A stretch of 64,000 nt of DNA from Alphaproteobacteria bacterium HGW-Alphaproteobacteria-18 (GCA_002841155.1 PHEH01000004.1:124001-188000), one strand, 5' to 3'; counted from the first letter of the stretch, positions 28,016-38,173 are shown. The notes: generated from the sequence alone by a model not told the origin. Numbers and translations: made by a program.

Positions 28016-28341
28016 TCAAGGCACACCGCCAATCCAGCGCGTAGCCGCAAGATCGATTTCGAGCCGCTTGCGATTGATGGCTTCGCCGCAGTCGGTGCAG
28101 TGGCTGTGAACAGGCCCGCGCCCATTACCGAGAATGCCCAGATTGGCCAGCACATCATGCCGAGCGCTGCGCTGATGCCTGGCAGTTGCGTCAGTGTGTG
28201 AGCGGCGGCGGCAAGGCAGAAGGAAACGCCCGCGATACGCCGCGGCGTGTGGCTTCCGCGCGCGTTCAAAATCGCCAGCCCGAGGAACGGGCCCACAGCC
28301 GCGCCACGTGCAAGAATTTCGAGAACGGCAGTGTCGTTCAT
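28016..28341 (-). pseudogene. Truncated membrane AraC-type regulator (N-terminal part only)
   Basis: From ATG 28341, about 80 codons resemble the N-terminal membrane region of AraC-family regulators (ILARGAAVGPFLGLAILNA, then GVSFCLAAAAHTL). No helix-turn-helix part follows. The frame becomes unrelated sequence and runs into the convergent stress-protein gene. It is a remnant. Confidence 0.5.
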
Positions 28342-28521
28342 ACCGATGGACGTATCAGCATATTTGAGATTCCGGCTACCGCCCCAATCGCAGAAAGATC
28401 AGGTTGGCGACCTCTGTCAAACTCAAGGACTGGAAGGGCTTCTTCAGACCAATCATCGGGGCGTCTGGTCTCCAGCGGGCGGAAGATCACGATCGGTCGC
28501 TGCCGTTGAGGGGCGACAGGA

Positions 28522-29565
28522 TTACGATCTCGTTCGTGCCTCCCCTCGCGAACTTGCCAATATGTCAATTCGCAACCTCGCCCAATTCGGCCGCTCGAAC
28601 AGGGCACGTAAAGGCGTGGGCTTGAGTATCCGATGAAGGGCAAGTGGCGCGACGATGCATGCCGCGAGCGTGACCAAACTGGCTGGACCTGACAGATCGT
28701 CCGACACGCTGCCGATCGCGATGAGCTTCAGCATAATCGCCAGAGGAATGGGGAATACGAGGTAAATCACGATCGAGTGGCGGCCGCAGTAGCGCAAGAC
28801 CTTGGCCCAGTCGAACCTAACCAGCAGCGCGGCAATAGTGCAAACCGCAGCGGCTCCCATTGCGCCGAGGACGAGGCTGGTGCCGAAGCCGGTGTGAAGC
28901 CCGCGGTCGACGCCAAGCTGGTTGATCACCGCCCAGGTAAAGAGACCAGCCAATGCGAGCGGCACGGAGGATGCGGCGCGGGACGCAAACGCAAACACGG
29001 CAGGCGCGAACGCATAGCCGGCGAAGAAATAGACGTAACGGTTGGCGAAACGGTCCAGCACGGTCCAGCCGGTGTCGATCCAGCCGAGTTGGTAGGCCGA
29101 CTGCAACGCGACGGCGCCCGCGAAAACGACCATGACCGGAACTTGCCGGAGTAACCGCGTGACGGCATAAAAGATCAACAGCATGTGCACGAACCAGAGC
29201 GTGCCCGATGGCTCGACAAATCCGAACAGCCACAGCGACAGGAAACTGTCGGGCGACGACATCAGCAGCGGGAGGTCGAAGACGGCTAGCTGGATCGTGT
29301 GCCAGAGCACGTAGAAGTAGACGAAATGTATGAACTTCCGGTCGATGTATTCCGCAAGCGGACCGTTCAGCGAGCGGCTAAGAAAGAGTCCGGAAATAAG
29401 GAAGAAGTCCGGCATGCGGAAAGGCTGTGCAAAATGCACGATCGGTCCGAGGAACCCCTCCGCGCCGATCTGACCTTCCACGCGGTTAACCGTATGCATC
29501 ATCACCACAAGAATGATGCAGATGCCCTTGGCGTAATCGACCCAATCGATGCGTTCCTTCGTCAC
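28522..29565 (-). CDS. Membrane acyltransferase (acyltransferase_3 / OpgC-like)
   Basis: 347 aa from a GTG start at 29565, with GGAGG 9 bp upstream. A frame to 29754 gives no sensible N-terminus. About ten helices. The N-terminal RIDWVDYAKGICIILVVMMH segment has the conserved Asp/His region of acyltransferase_3 proteins, which O-acylate surface sugars from cytoplasmic acyl-CoA. No polysaccharide genes are near, so the acceptor is unknown. Confidence 0.85.
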   Translation of the reverse strand: MTKERIDWVDYAKGICIILVVMMHTVNRVEGQIGAEGFLGPIVHFAQPFRMPDFFLISGLFLSRSLNGPLAEYIDRKFIHFVYFYVLWHTIQLAVFDLPLLMSSPDSFLSLWLFGFVEPSGTLWFVHMLLIFYAVTRLLRQVPVMVVFAGAVALQSAYQLGWIDTGWTVLDRFANRYVYFFAGYAFAPAVFAFASRAASSVPLALAGLFTWAVINQLGVDRGLHTGFGTSLVLGAMGAAAVCTIAALLVRFDWAKVLRYCGRHSIVIYLVFPIPLAIMLKLIAIGSVSDDLSGPASLVTLAACIVAPLALHRILKPTPLRALFERPNWARLRIDILASSRGEARTRS

Positions 29566-30145
29566 CGTGTTTGCCCTCCGGCCAGAACCGCCGCCTAGCT
29601 CTGGTCGCGTTGGTTTTGCGCGCCCAGAAATCGAACTGGCACAAAGCTGCCATGAAGCTGGCGATGCCCGAAGCAATTCGCAGGCCAAGCGCCGGAGTCG
29701 CCGGACTTGCGGCCATGGGTGGGACAAGGAAGGCGAACTGCCGGTGCAGGCCAAAACCTGTTGTCGATTTCACGAACTACGCCACCAGCAGCCATATTAA
29801 CCACCCGCGCAGCAGCGAGGCCGATACAATTGCACGCATCAGCTACTGAATTCGCTTCAGATACCGCCGGGCTGCCTGCGATGATCAGTTTCCGCGTTTA
29901 GCAGGATCGTCTCACTCCTGCCGCTCAGTCACATGATCAGCACCTGGCCGCCGTTAGCCGAAGACTGCCGGCCGGCTCACGTGCGACTATAGCAGACCTT
30001 GTCCTGCCTGGTAGTTCAGCAGAGCCACCAGGCTACTCCGGTCGAGACCGCACCGATCTTCGGCATCGAGGCAGCATCAACGGAATTATTTCAGGCGGGC
30101 GCATCCAATCGCGTTCTTGGGTGCATCTCATGTTTCGAACACCAG
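29566..30145. other. Non-coding stretch of 580 bp
   Basis: No frame has support on either strand. A remnant of a lost gene is likely because flanking gaps are also wide. Confidence 0.4.
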
Positions 30146-31231
30146 ATGGAGAGCCCCTTGATCAAATTCCTGTCGTTTCGCATTTGCGCTGCCTTAATCG
30201 CGATGGCGCTTGTGCCGACCGTTGCCATTGGCCAACCAGCGCCTCAGCCAGATCCAGGCTCCGTCAGCATGACCGCCGCTGAAAATCGCGAAGTTGTGCT
30301 TTCTCTGGCGGACGTTATGCGCCAACGCTTTGCCTTCGAGGAACGCGGCGCAGCTGCTGCTCAAGAGATCACAGTCTTGGAACAGAGCGGGGTTTTTCAG
30401 AATGCCCGCACGGCGGCAGAGCTACTGAGCCTGATCGACACGCAAATCGCGCCCCTGGTCAACGATCGCCACTTTCGAGTTCGCTACATGGGCCCAGAGG
30501 TGATCGCGACGTTCAGCGAAGCTCCGCCGTCAGCAGAAGAGATCGCCGCTTACAATGACGAGGTCCGTCTTCGCGGCGGCGAGATTCCCGAAGTGCGCTG
30601 GCTGGCGGGCAATGTGGGATACCTCCGGATAAACATGTTTCTCGACGCGGAGCCCAGCACCGAAAAGCTCGGCGCGGCCATGAGCATGCTCGCCGATACC
30701 GGCGCATTGATCATCGACGTTCGCGGGGCGCCGGGCGGTGAACCCGCCGGCGTTGCGAACGTCATTGGTCATCTGGTGGCCGAGCGCACGCCTACAGTGC
30801 GCGCACATGATCGGTTCGACTCCTCAGCAAGCCGCACGTTTTACGCAGAACCCAGATCTCCCGGGTTCGCAAACAAGCCTGTGTTCGTACTGATCGATGG
30901 GGGCACAGGCTCCGGCGCAGAAGAATTTGCCTATGACCTGCAAGCCATTAAACGCGCAACACTTGTGGGTGCGACCACCTACGGCGCTGCAACCCCAGGC
31001 GGATTTCGGCCGCTGGCGGCGGGCTTCGCAGCCTTTATCCCGATGCAGGTGGTCACCAACACCGTGACGGGCGGCAATTGGGAGAGCATCGGCGTCAGTC
31101 CCGACATAGCGGTGCCCTCCGAAGAAGCTTTGGCACGGGCTCATCGCTTGGCACTTGAAGCCATCCTTGAGAGTGCTCAAGGTGTGCCGCGGGCAATCGC
31201 CGAAGAAGGACTGGCTTCGCTGGAACCTTGA
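30146..31231 (+). CDS. S41-family peptidase-like protein, exported
   Basis: 361 aa from ATG 30146, or 357 from TTG 30158, which has GGAG 6 bp upstream and gives a cleaner signal peptide (IKFLSFRICAALIAMALVPT). After a helical N-domain comes the tail-specific protease core: VGYLRINMF near residue 160, LIIDVRGAPGGEP near 190, and the nucleophile Ser in GGTGSGAEEFAYDL near 255. It lacks an obvious PDZ domain, as in interphotoreceptor-retinoid-binding-like members. Probably a periplasmic peptidase. Confidence 0.85.
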   Translation: MESPLIKFLSFRICAALIAMALVPTVAIGQPAPQPDPGSVSMTAAENREVVLSLADVMRQRFAFEERGAAAAQEITVLEQSGVFQNARTAAELLSLIDTQIAPLVNDRHFRVRYMGPEVIATFSEAPPSAEEIAAYNDEVRLRGGEIPEVRWLAGNVGYLRINMFLDAEPSTEKLGAAMSMLADTGALIIDVRGAPGGEPAGVANVIGHLVAERTPTVRAHDRFDSSASRTFYAEPRSPGFANKPVFVLIDGGTGSGAEEFAYDLQAIKRATLVGATTYGAATPGGFRPLAAGFAAFIPMQVVTNTVTGGNWESIGVSPDIAVPSEEALARAHRLALEAILESAQGVPRAIAEEGLASLEP

Positions 31232-31552
31232 TTTGCGACAGAACAGATCGGCTGGGTGCCCGGAAATTGCACCAACTGCGGACATTTCATAAGGCCGGAA
31301 TTCCTTAGTCTGTTGGCATCTGCTTACGATCAAGGAGGCTCAGACGATCCGTCTGGGCCACTGGCCGGAACACCTTAGTACAGCCAACCGGCTGCATTGC
31401 CGCAAGCAAGCAGGACTTCGTCGATTGGCGACCGATTTTTCGATCACGATGAGCGAAAACGTCCGTAGACATTGGGATCTAGAGCTCCACCCACAGAACT
31501 TTATAGTGTACTTGCGGTTTTCCGAAGTTTGGATTCTAGCTTGGGCAATTTC
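31232..31552. other. Non-coding stretch of about 320 bp
   Basis: No supported gene. Lower GC than the surroundings; it should carry the VOC-gene promoter. Confidence 0.35.
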
Positions 31553-31915
31553 ATGTTCATAACACGACTGGACCACGTACAACTTGCGATGCCGGAAAAC
31601 GGTGAGCCCGATGCGCGCGCGTTCTATGAAGGTATGCTGGGCATTACCGAAATCCCTAAGCCTCCGCATTTGGCAAAACGAGGTGGCTGCTGGTTTGAGC
31701 GGGGAGAACTCAAGGTTCATTTGGGAATCGAACCGGATTTCAAACCCGCTCGCAAAGCGCATCCTGCATTTATTGTGGTAGGACTCACCGCGCTCGTCGA
31801 AAGGCTTCGGAAGGCAGGTTACAAGGTAGCAGATGATGAACCACTTCAGGGCTACGATCGCATCTATGCTGATGATCCATTCGGCAACCGAATTGAACTA
31901 ATGGAGCCGATTTGA
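31553..31915 (+). CDS. VOC-family (glyoxalase-like) protein
   Basis: 120 aa. The two beta-alpha-beta-beta-beta units of the vicinal oxygen chelate fold are visible: LDHVQLAMP with a metal His, FYEGMLGI, and the closing YADDPFGNRIELMEP with a metal Glu. I chose Met 31553; a frame from 31472 has no ribosome site. Could be a lactoylglutathione lyase-like enzyme or a resistance protein; substrate unknown. Confidence 0.85.
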   Translation: MFITRLDHVQLAMPENGEPDARAFYEGMLGITEIPKPPHLAKRGGCWFERGELKVHLGIEPDFKPARKAHPAFIVVGLTALVERLRKAGYKVADDEPLQGYDRIYADDPFGNRIELMEPI

Positions 31916-32091
31916 AGTTGCTTTTGGTCCGTATTTAGGGATCTCGCCTATCCCCTCAACAAACGTTCGTTGAGCGTGCGCCGAACCACGTAATTGTCAG
32001 CTAGGATTCCGGAAACTCGTCCCTTGGGTCGCATACGGTCTCGCACAAGGACCGTCACTCGTTCGGCTTTGATTCGGCCGTCACTCAAATG

Positions 32092-32733
32092 TCAGGCCGC
32101 TGTCTGGGAGCGCGCTGCCCCTTCAACCAACGCTAACTGGAACCGGTCGCCGAGACGAACCAAGGCATCATAGCCACCTATGTATTTGCCATCGATCCAG
32201 ATCTGAGGCGTCGTGATTGGCACTTTGGGACCAACGATCGCCTTGGCCCGACTGATCATCTCATACATTGCGCCCGGATTGCGCACGACATCGTGATAGA
32301 CATACGGCACACCCGCCGCATCGAGGCTGGCCTTGGCATTGCTGCAGTAGCTGCAATTTGCTTTCCCAAAAACATGTGTGCCACTGACCGGGAACTGTGC
32401 GACGTGCGCCGCCATGACCGCTTCCGCGAGCAGGCCGCGATTCAGGGCGACGCCTTGAGATATTACTTTGCCGTTCAGCAAAACAGCCGGAGCGTGCCTC
32501 GCGCCTCTCATGAACGCTTCGAGCACATGGCTCAACCAGTCCTTGACTTCGAGATCGACCACCGCGTTGGCAAGTTCATTCTCGAGTACGTCCATGATGA
32601 CGTCTTTGGTCAGGGTGCACTCGCCGCACGGCACTTTTACTTTGAAAGGGCCCCACTGACCCGCCCAGCGATAGAGCGTCAGCTTCGCGGGTTTCCGGTC
32701 GAATTGAATGGGCTGTTGAGTCCGCTTGCTCAT
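32092..32733 (-). CDS. Glutaredoxin-family protein with two thioredoxin folds
   Basis: 213 aa. The first half (17-110) looks like a DsbA/thioredoxin-fold unit with a CGEC pair (Cys36, Cys39). The second (118-205) is a glutaredoxin with CSYC (Cys127, Cys130), the cis-Pro motif TTPQIWIDG and GGYDAL. Two CxxC motifs in one chain suggest an internal electron relay or a peroxiredoxin-like reductase. The start has GGAG 8 bp upstream. Standing alone between wide gaps. Confidence 0.75.
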   Translation of the reverse strand: MSKRTQQPIQFDRKPAKLTLYRWAGQWGPFKVKVPCGECTLTKDVIMDVLENELANAVVDLEVKDWLSHVLEAFMRGARHAPAVLLNGKVISQGVALNRGLLAEAVMAAHVAQFPVSGTHVFGKANCSYCSNAKASLDAAGVPYVYHDVVRNPGAMYEMISRAKAIVGPKVPITTPQIWIDGKYIGGYDALVRLGDRFQLALVEGAARSQTAA

Positions 32734-33208
32734 GATTTGCTCCGCGCTTCAGTGCGAGGATAGCCGGGCAGAGACTTTGGATCGAATCCCGTGGCTTCTG
32801 ATTGCAGGGATGTTCGCCCACAAGGATTGCAGGCTGCAAGGCACCGCAGGGGACCCCGGGTCAATCTGTAGAAAATAATCGCGCGTTCGATTGCGTGGTT
32901 CATGGCGTGTCTCCTTTGCATTCTGGCCATGAAGCAAACGTACGCCTGGCCGGACCGCACCAAAACTCACGAACAGCTGAAGTCGGCACACGAGCACGTG
33001 AACGCTACACGTCTAAAACACGACGCGTCTCACCCCGGGCCAACCAACTGATAGGAAAAGCGGCCCGTACGCACCGCGGCTCGCCGTTTGATCGGTACAC
33101 GGCGTGTTCGAGCTAGTTTCCATTGGCCCGATGCGAATTGCCCCCCCCTGGAAAAGGCAAGTACCTTATCCAAAAGCTGAAAAGCAGCGCAGCAGGTGGG
33201 GTCTTTAT
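32734..33208. other. Non-coding stretch of about 475 bp
   Basis: No supported gene; several short frames contradict one another. Confidence 0.35.
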
Positions 33209-33802
33209 TTATCCGCCGTGCTTGCCCACGGCCCAGCCGTTCGCCCCGAGATGCGACTCGGCGAAAGTCAGCGGGGACTCTTCTAAAGGGGTAGCAAGTG
33301 TATCATTCCAGCGATTGAGGAAACCGAATAGAGCAACAATGCCTACAATCTCCACGATCTCGTTTTCCGAGAAATACTTCTTCAGCGTGTCGAAGTGGTT
33401 TGCGTCTGCCGTATTCGGAACACTGCCGGCAGCCTGTGCCAGCGCAAGTGCGGCACGTTCGGCGTCGCTGAAGAGGGGGCTCGTCTCGTACGACCAAACG
33501 GCCGCGATCTTCGCCGCTGAAACACCCGCGCGCTCTGCGCCATGCGCGGTGTGGGCCTGACAATACCGGCAACCCGCTGCAGCGCTTGCGATGTGGGCAA
33601 TCAGTTGCCGCAGGTCCGGTGCAAGCGCTGCGCCGGGGCCCATCAGGGAAACCGTCAATCCCATAAATCCCTGGAGCAACGCGGGATTGCGCGCCATGAT
33701 TTTCAGTGAGTTTGGAACAAAACCCATCGCAGCGCCTGTCAGGCCCAGCAGCGCCGAATTTTGCTCAAGCTGGTCATCAGGCGCTATAGATACATGTGCC
33801 AT
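33209..33802 (-). CDS. AhpD/carboxymuconolactone decarboxylase-family protein (1)
   Basis: 197 aa. Active motif Cys78-x-x-Cys81-x-x-His84 (CRYCQAH) as in AhpD alkylhydroperoxidases. AAGG AG-type ribosome site before the ATG. It probably reduces peroxides or related electrophiles with a thiol partner; the glutaredoxin 475 bp away is a candidate (inferred). One of four AhpD-like genes between 33 and 55 kb. Confidence 0.88.
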   Translation of the reverse strand: MAHVSIAPDDQLEQNSALLGLTGAAMGFVPNSLKIMARNPALLQGFMGLTVSLMGPGAALAPDLRQLIAHIASAAAGCRYCQAHTAHGAERAGVSAAKIAAVWSYETSPLFSDAERAALALAQAAGSVPNTADANHFDTLKKYFSENEIVEIVGIVALFGFLNRWNDTLATPLEESPLTFAESHLGANGWAVGKHGG

Positions 33803-34412
33803 TTTCAGAAACTCCTTTTCCCCTGCTAACGTCGTGGGTGCTCAATCGGTCTTTGCAAAACCTCTAAGGCCGAAGCGCGTAGTTTCGTCCGAGCTACTGC
33901 TTTTTTCAAGTTGCGCCTCATTCGGCACGTTTCTTTGATCAGACCTTGCCGGAAGAATGACCGCCAACCCCGCTGCCAGCGTATCGGAAACTCTTCGTAG
34001 CACTCACCACCAATGACATGACATAGCCAATGATGATCGGTTGCGTTCGAGGATTTGGCTGTAGCGCGAGACTGCTTGGGGCCGCCATTACCGAGGCGCC
34101 GGTCAACTTGCGCGCGGCGAACGCGCTCCAATCCTGACGGCTCACTCTGGTTCCGGATGAGTTTCAGATTCAGACGCAAAATGTGAGACGGCTCAAGCGG
34201 CGGGAAGTCTTATTCGCGCCAAGCTCCAATCTCGAGGAAGAAACTGTGTTCGCTTGCTTCGCAACTCGCCGGGAAGGCGAGCGTGCTCAGAGCGACACGG
34301 CGGCAGTAGAATCGCGTTCACATTCCTGTCATCCCCTTGAGAATTTTCCGTCATACCTATTGATGCGCACCGGGGCGCAATGCGTGCGTTCACGTTGTTC
34401 CGGAGAGTCTAC
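33803..34412. other. Degenerate region with a fragment of the 249-aa gene
   Basis: 610 bp. Minus-strand codons at about 34139-34215 read DFPPLEPSHILRLNLKLIRN, interrupted by a stop just before DFPP. The intact protein at 24.4-25.1 kb reads DFPPLEALHFVLLKLKLIRH, so this is a decayed copy. Elsewhere nothing is supported. Confidence 0.5.
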
Positions 34413-36650
34413 ATGAAACATACACGCACTTGGCAGGCCGCACTGGCGTCCTGTTGCGCCGTCGCCTTGCTTGGCCCCGCCGCGCTCGCCCAGGAGGCTG
34501 CGCCGGCTGACGGCGCGCTCAAGCTGAAGTCGGTCACAGTGACCGCCACCAAGCGCGAAGAGAACATCAAGGATGTGCCCGTCTCGATCACTTCGCTCGA
34601 CGAGACCACCCTGCAAGCCTACGGCCAGGCTGGCGAAGACATCCAGTTCCTCACTGCCCGCGTGCCCAGCCTGATCATCGAGACGTCCTTCGGCCGCATC
34701 TTCCCGCGCCCCTACATCCGCGGCCTCGGCAACACCGACTTCGACTTCAACGCCTCCCAGCCGGTCTCTTTCATCTATGACGAGATCGTCTACGAGAACC
34801 CGGTTCTCAAAGGCTTCCCGGTCTTCGATACTGAGCGCGTCGAAGTCCTGCGGGGTCCGCAAGGCACGCTCTTTGGACGCAACACACCGGCCGGCGCCCT
34901 GAAGTTCGAAAGCGTCAAACCGGGCGACGAACTCGATGCTTATGTCCGCGCCTCCTACGGCACCTTCGGCACGGCGAACGTCGAAGGCGCCGTCGGTGGT
35001 CCGGTCTCTGACAAGGTCTCCCTGCGACTCTCCGGTGTCTTCCAAACCCGCGACGACTATATCGAAACCGCCCTGCCTACCGGCGGCGCCGATGCCGGCG
35101 GCTATGAAGACTTCGCCTGGCGCGCCCAGGCCAAGGTCGAACTGACCGACAACCTCACCTGGCTCGGCAACCTGCACGGCCGCACGCTCGATGGCGGCCA
35201 GGTCAGCTTCCAGGCCAACGCCTTCCAGACCGGCTCGGCCGGCCCGCGCCCCGGTTTCGACCGCGAACAGAACTTCGCCGACGCGCAGATCAACTCGGTT
35301 CTCGAAACCGACGTCTTCGGCTTCACCTCCCGCGCCGACTGGGATCTCTCCGGCGTCGAACTGACCTACCTCCTGGGCTACGAAACCGTCGAGACCTTCT
35401 CGCGCGGTGATGTGGACGGCGGCGCCGGCGCGGCCTTCCTGCCCACCGGCTCGACCCCCGGCTTCATTCCGTTCCCGGCCGAATCGGCCGACGGCATCGA
35501 CGACCACCAGCAGATCACGCACGAACTGCGCCTGTCGAACGGCGCCGACGCGGCCCTTCGCTGGACCGCCGGTCTCTATGCCTTCGACGAGGAAATCGAC
35601 ATCAGCTCTTACAGCTACGACACGCTGGCGGGCGGTATCGAGAACGGCTCGGCCTTCCAGACGCAGGACACCGAATCCATCGCCGTGTTCGGCAACCTCG
35701 CCTACGATCTCACCGACCGGCTGACCGGCCAGGTCGGCCTGCGCTACACGGACGAATCGAAAGACCTGACCGCCCGCCGCGTCGTCTCGCCCTTCGGCGC
35801 GCCGCCGCTCAGCCCGCCGACCGTCAGCGTCGGCGATGAGCAGCTCTCCTGGGATGCCTCGCTGACCTACGCGGTCAATGACGACACCAAGCTCTATGGC
35901 CGCATTGCCCGGGGCTTCCGCGCTCCGTCGATCCAGGGCCGCCTCGTCTTCGGCGACGTCATCACGACCGCCGATTCCGAAATCCTCGACAGCTACGAAG
36001 CCGGTCTCAAGACCACGCTGCTCGACGGCCGCCTTGACGCCAACCTTGCCGTCTATGCCTACACGGTCGAAGACCTGCAGCTGACCGCCATCGGCGGCGC
36101 CGGCAACTTCAACCAGCTGCTCAACGCCGAAGAGGGCAAGGGGTACGGCTTCGAAGCCGACATCCGCGCCCTGCTCAGCGAGAACCTCGCCTTCAGCGCC
36201 GGGCTTTCCTACAACAATACCGAGATCAACGATGCCGGCCTGACCGCCGGAATCTGCGGCTCGGCCTGCACCGTGCTCGATCCGATCGACCCGGTGACCG
36301 GCGGCGCGCTGATCGACGGCAACCCGTTCCCGCAAGCGCCGGAATGGATCGCCAACTTCGCCTTCGACTACACCCGCGACTTCCGCGGCGGCGAAGTCTT
36401 CGCCTCAACCGACTGGTCCTATCGTTCGGACTCGAACATCTTCCTCTATGAATCGATCGAGTTCACGGCCGAAGGCCGCTGGGAAGGCGGCGCGAGCCTC
36501 GGCTACAGAAAAGGCCCGTGGTCCGGCAAACTGTTCGTGCGCAATCTGACCGACGAAGTCGGCACGGTTTCGGCAATCGACTTCAACAACCTCTCCGGCA
36601 TCTTCAACCAGCCGCGCATTTATGGCGTAGAACTCGGCTGGACGATGTAA
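34413..36650 (+). CDS. TonB-dependent outer-membrane receptor (2)
   Basis: 745 aa from Met 34413, preceded by CGGAGAG. Signal peptide to about residue 26 (LAQEAA), TonB box SVTVTATKREENI, plug with DVPVSITSLD, the IRGLG motif, VEVLRGPQGTLFGRNTPAGA and barrel ending YGVELGWTM. This is the sphingomonad/Hyphomonas type common for siderophores and plant-derived small molecules. No transport partner is adjacent, so the ligand is unknown. Very high third-position GC makes a long antisense frame that I treat as a shadow. Confidence 0.95.
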   Translation: MKHTRTWQAALASCCAVALLGPAALAQEAAPADGALKLKSVTVTATKREENIKDVPVSITSLDETTLQAYGQAGEDIQFLTARVPSLIIETSFGRIFPRPYIRGLGNTDFDFNASQPVSFIYDEIVYENPVLKGFPVFDTERVEVLRGPQGTLFGRNTPAGALKFESVKPGDELDAYVRASYGTFGTANVEGAVGGPVSDKVSLRLSGVFQTRDDYIETALPTGGADAGGYEDFAWRAQAKVELTDNLTWLGNLHGRTLDGGQVSFQANAFQTGSAGPRPGFDREQNFADAQINSVLETDVFGFTSRADWDLSGVELTYLLGYETVETFSRGDVDGGAGAAFLPTGSTPGFIPFPAESADGIDDHQQITHELRLSNGADAALRWTAGLYAFDEEIDISSYSYDTLAGGIENGSAFQTQDTESIAVFGNLAYDLTDRLTGQVGLRYTDESKDLTARRVVSPFGAPPLSPPTVSVGDEQLSWDASLTYAVNDDTKLYGRIARGFRAPSIQGRLVFGDVITTADSEILDSYEAGLKTTLLDGRLDANLAVYAYTVEDLQLTAIGGAGNFNQLLNAEEGKGYGFEADIRALLSENLAFSAGLSYNNTEINDAGLTAGICGSACTVLDPIDPVTGGALIDGNPFPQAPEWIANFAFDYTRDFRGGEVFASTDWSYRSDSNIFLYESIEFTAEGRWEGGASLGYRKGPWSGKLFVRNLTDEVGTVSAIDFNNLSGIFNQPRIYGVELGWTM

Positions 36651-36657
36651 TCCCCTG

Positions 36658-36690
36658 CCCGGCACGAGGTCCGAAAGGTCTCGTGCCGGG
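36658..36690 (+). terminator. Hairpin after TonB receptor 2
   Basis: Perfect 11-bp stem CCCGGCACGAG/CTCGTGCCGGG with an 11-base loop, starting 8 bp after the stop. No T-run follows, so it may protect the 3' end rather than terminate alone. Confidence 0.6.
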
Positions 36691-36938
36691 ACTTGGCATA
36701 ATCAGCGCGTTCGCCGCAAACAGCTTCTGATCGAGGGCGTAACTCCGCTCAATTCTGCTTCGGCGGCTGGCAGACGAAGACCCATTTTGCCGGTCGCAGC
36801 GGCAAACCCTTCTATGAAGCAGCGGGCGCCGATACGCTCTGAGGGCAGGCCAAACGGAGAGAGGGGGCCAGACATGCAAATGCACGCTCCCTCAAAGCGC
36901 CCAGACACAACTCGCGGGGACTGATGAGTGGACGCTCT

Positions 36939-37490
36939 TCAGCTGAGGCGAATTGCGATCGCTTCAGCAGCTTCACGCGATGCGCGCCGAATCTCGGTTC
37001 TTGTCGCTCCGCTCCGCGCAAGACCATGCAGACCCAGCGCCGAAGCAAAAACAAAGTCTGCCAGACCGGCATCGCCGCGAGCAAGCTTCTTGAGCTTTCG
37101 CAACAACCGAGAGCGAGCCTGGAGGACAGTTTTCCTTACGTCCTCGTCCAGTTCGGACACGTTCAGCAAGGTTTCCGAGAAGAAGCAGCCTCGGTTCCCC
37201 TGCGTTGCGACAAAAGCGCCAACTGCCCGGATGAAATCGGGCAGCGCGCCGGAATCGGATCGTTCGAGCATTGTAAGGCGAGGCATCAATATCTGTTCGA
37301 GATATCTGCCAAATGCTTCGCTGAAAGCCCGCGGCTTGTCGTGGAAAGCCCGGTAGAAGCTACCGCGCAAGATCCCAGCAGACTCCTGCAGCTTGTCCAC
37401 GTCGGCGCCCGCATATCCGTGGGTCCAGAACACATCAACAAATGCGTCCAGTGCGATGTCTCGGTCGAAGTTGCGCGGTCTGCCTGCCAT
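36939..37490 (-). CDS. TetR-family regulator (1)
   Basis: 183 aa. N-terminal helix-turn-helix: FDRDIALDAFVDVFW then ADVDKLQESAGILRGSFYRAF (about 8-48). The C-terminal half fits the TetR ligand domain. A 9-bp inverted repeat (CTGCCATAC at 37484, GTATGGCAG at 37509) overlaps its start and may be an autoregulatory site. It lies beside two AhpD-like genes that share another operator, so its targets may be those. Confidence 0.87.
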   Translation of the reverse strand: MAGRPRNFDRDIALDAFVDVFWTHGYAGADVDKLQESAGILRGSFYRAFHDKPRAFSEAFGRYLEQILMPRLTMLERSDSGALPDFIRAVGAFVATQGNRGCFFSETLLNVSELDEDVRKTVLQARSRLLRKLKKLARGDAGLADFVFASALGLHGLARSGATRTEIRRASREAAEAIAIRLS

Positions 37491-37585
37491 ACAGGCTAAA
37501 TGTGTCCCGTATGGCAGTAAGGCAAGTGCCTACGCGCGTCGGGCGACAGGCCGCGCTTCTTCGCTCGCTTCACAAAGCCCTGACC

Positions 37586-38140
37586 TCAAGCTGGAACAGT
37601 CCACTCGAACTTTGCAAACGCCTCGTCTACGGGCGTACTTGCAAGATGGTTAGCGTAGTTGGACATGGTTTTCTGCGCCAGCCCGAGGAGAACATCGAGA
37701 ATGTGCCGCTGTGTGAAGCCTGCGCCGAGGAACTGCGCGACCTGGGCATCTTCAAGCCGGCCACGCTGGCGAACGAGCGCAAGCGTGAATTGCCGCAAGG
37801 CTTCCAGACGGGCATCCTTCAGGGCAGTTTCGGACCGGAGCGCGTCGACGATATCGGCATCGACGCCTTGCATCAGGGCGATGGCGGTATGGGCTGGCAC
37901 GCAATAATGGCAGGCATTCTCGACATTGATGGTCATCCAGACAACGTTGCGTTCAACCTTGCTGAGGCTGGAGCGCTCAAAGAGAGCATGCAGCATCTTG
38001 TATGCTTCGAGATGCTCCGGACTTTCTGCCATAACGGCATGAAGGTTCGGAATTCGGCCGAACGCCTTAGCAGAATTCTCAAGCAGCGGCCTGGAAGCCT
38101 CCGGTGCGGTGTTGATATCGTGGATTTTAAAACTGGACAT
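37586..38140 (-). CDS. AhpD/carboxymuconolactone decarboxylase-family protein (2)
   Basis: 184 aa. CHYCVPAH gives Cys77, Cys80 and His84. Strong AGGAGA site before the ATG. It resembles the protein at 53757 in layout (N-terminal helix PLLENSAKAFGRIPNLHAVM) more than the gene at 38187. An operator lies 44 bp upstream. Confidence 0.88.
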   Translation of the reverse strand: MSSFKIHDINTAPEASRPLLENSAKAFGRIPNLHAVMAESPEHLEAYKMLHALFERSSLSKVERNVVWMTINVENACHYCVPAHTAIALMQGVDADIVDALRSETALKDARLEALRQFTLALVRQRGRLEDAQVAQFLGAGFTQRHILDVLLGLAQKTMSNYANHLASTPVDEAFAKFEWTVPA

Positions 38141-38173
38141 GGCTTTCTCCTGGAGTGGAGAGGGCGAAGTGGG

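Noticed and set aside
33826-34179. A 117-codon minus-strand frame
   Set aside because: Only its first codons match the 249-aa protein; the rest is unrelated, so it is a chance join in decayed DNA.
34329-36335. A 668-codon minus-strand frame
   Set aside because: Antisense to TonB receptor 2; repetitive Gly/Ala/Asp composition with no domain.
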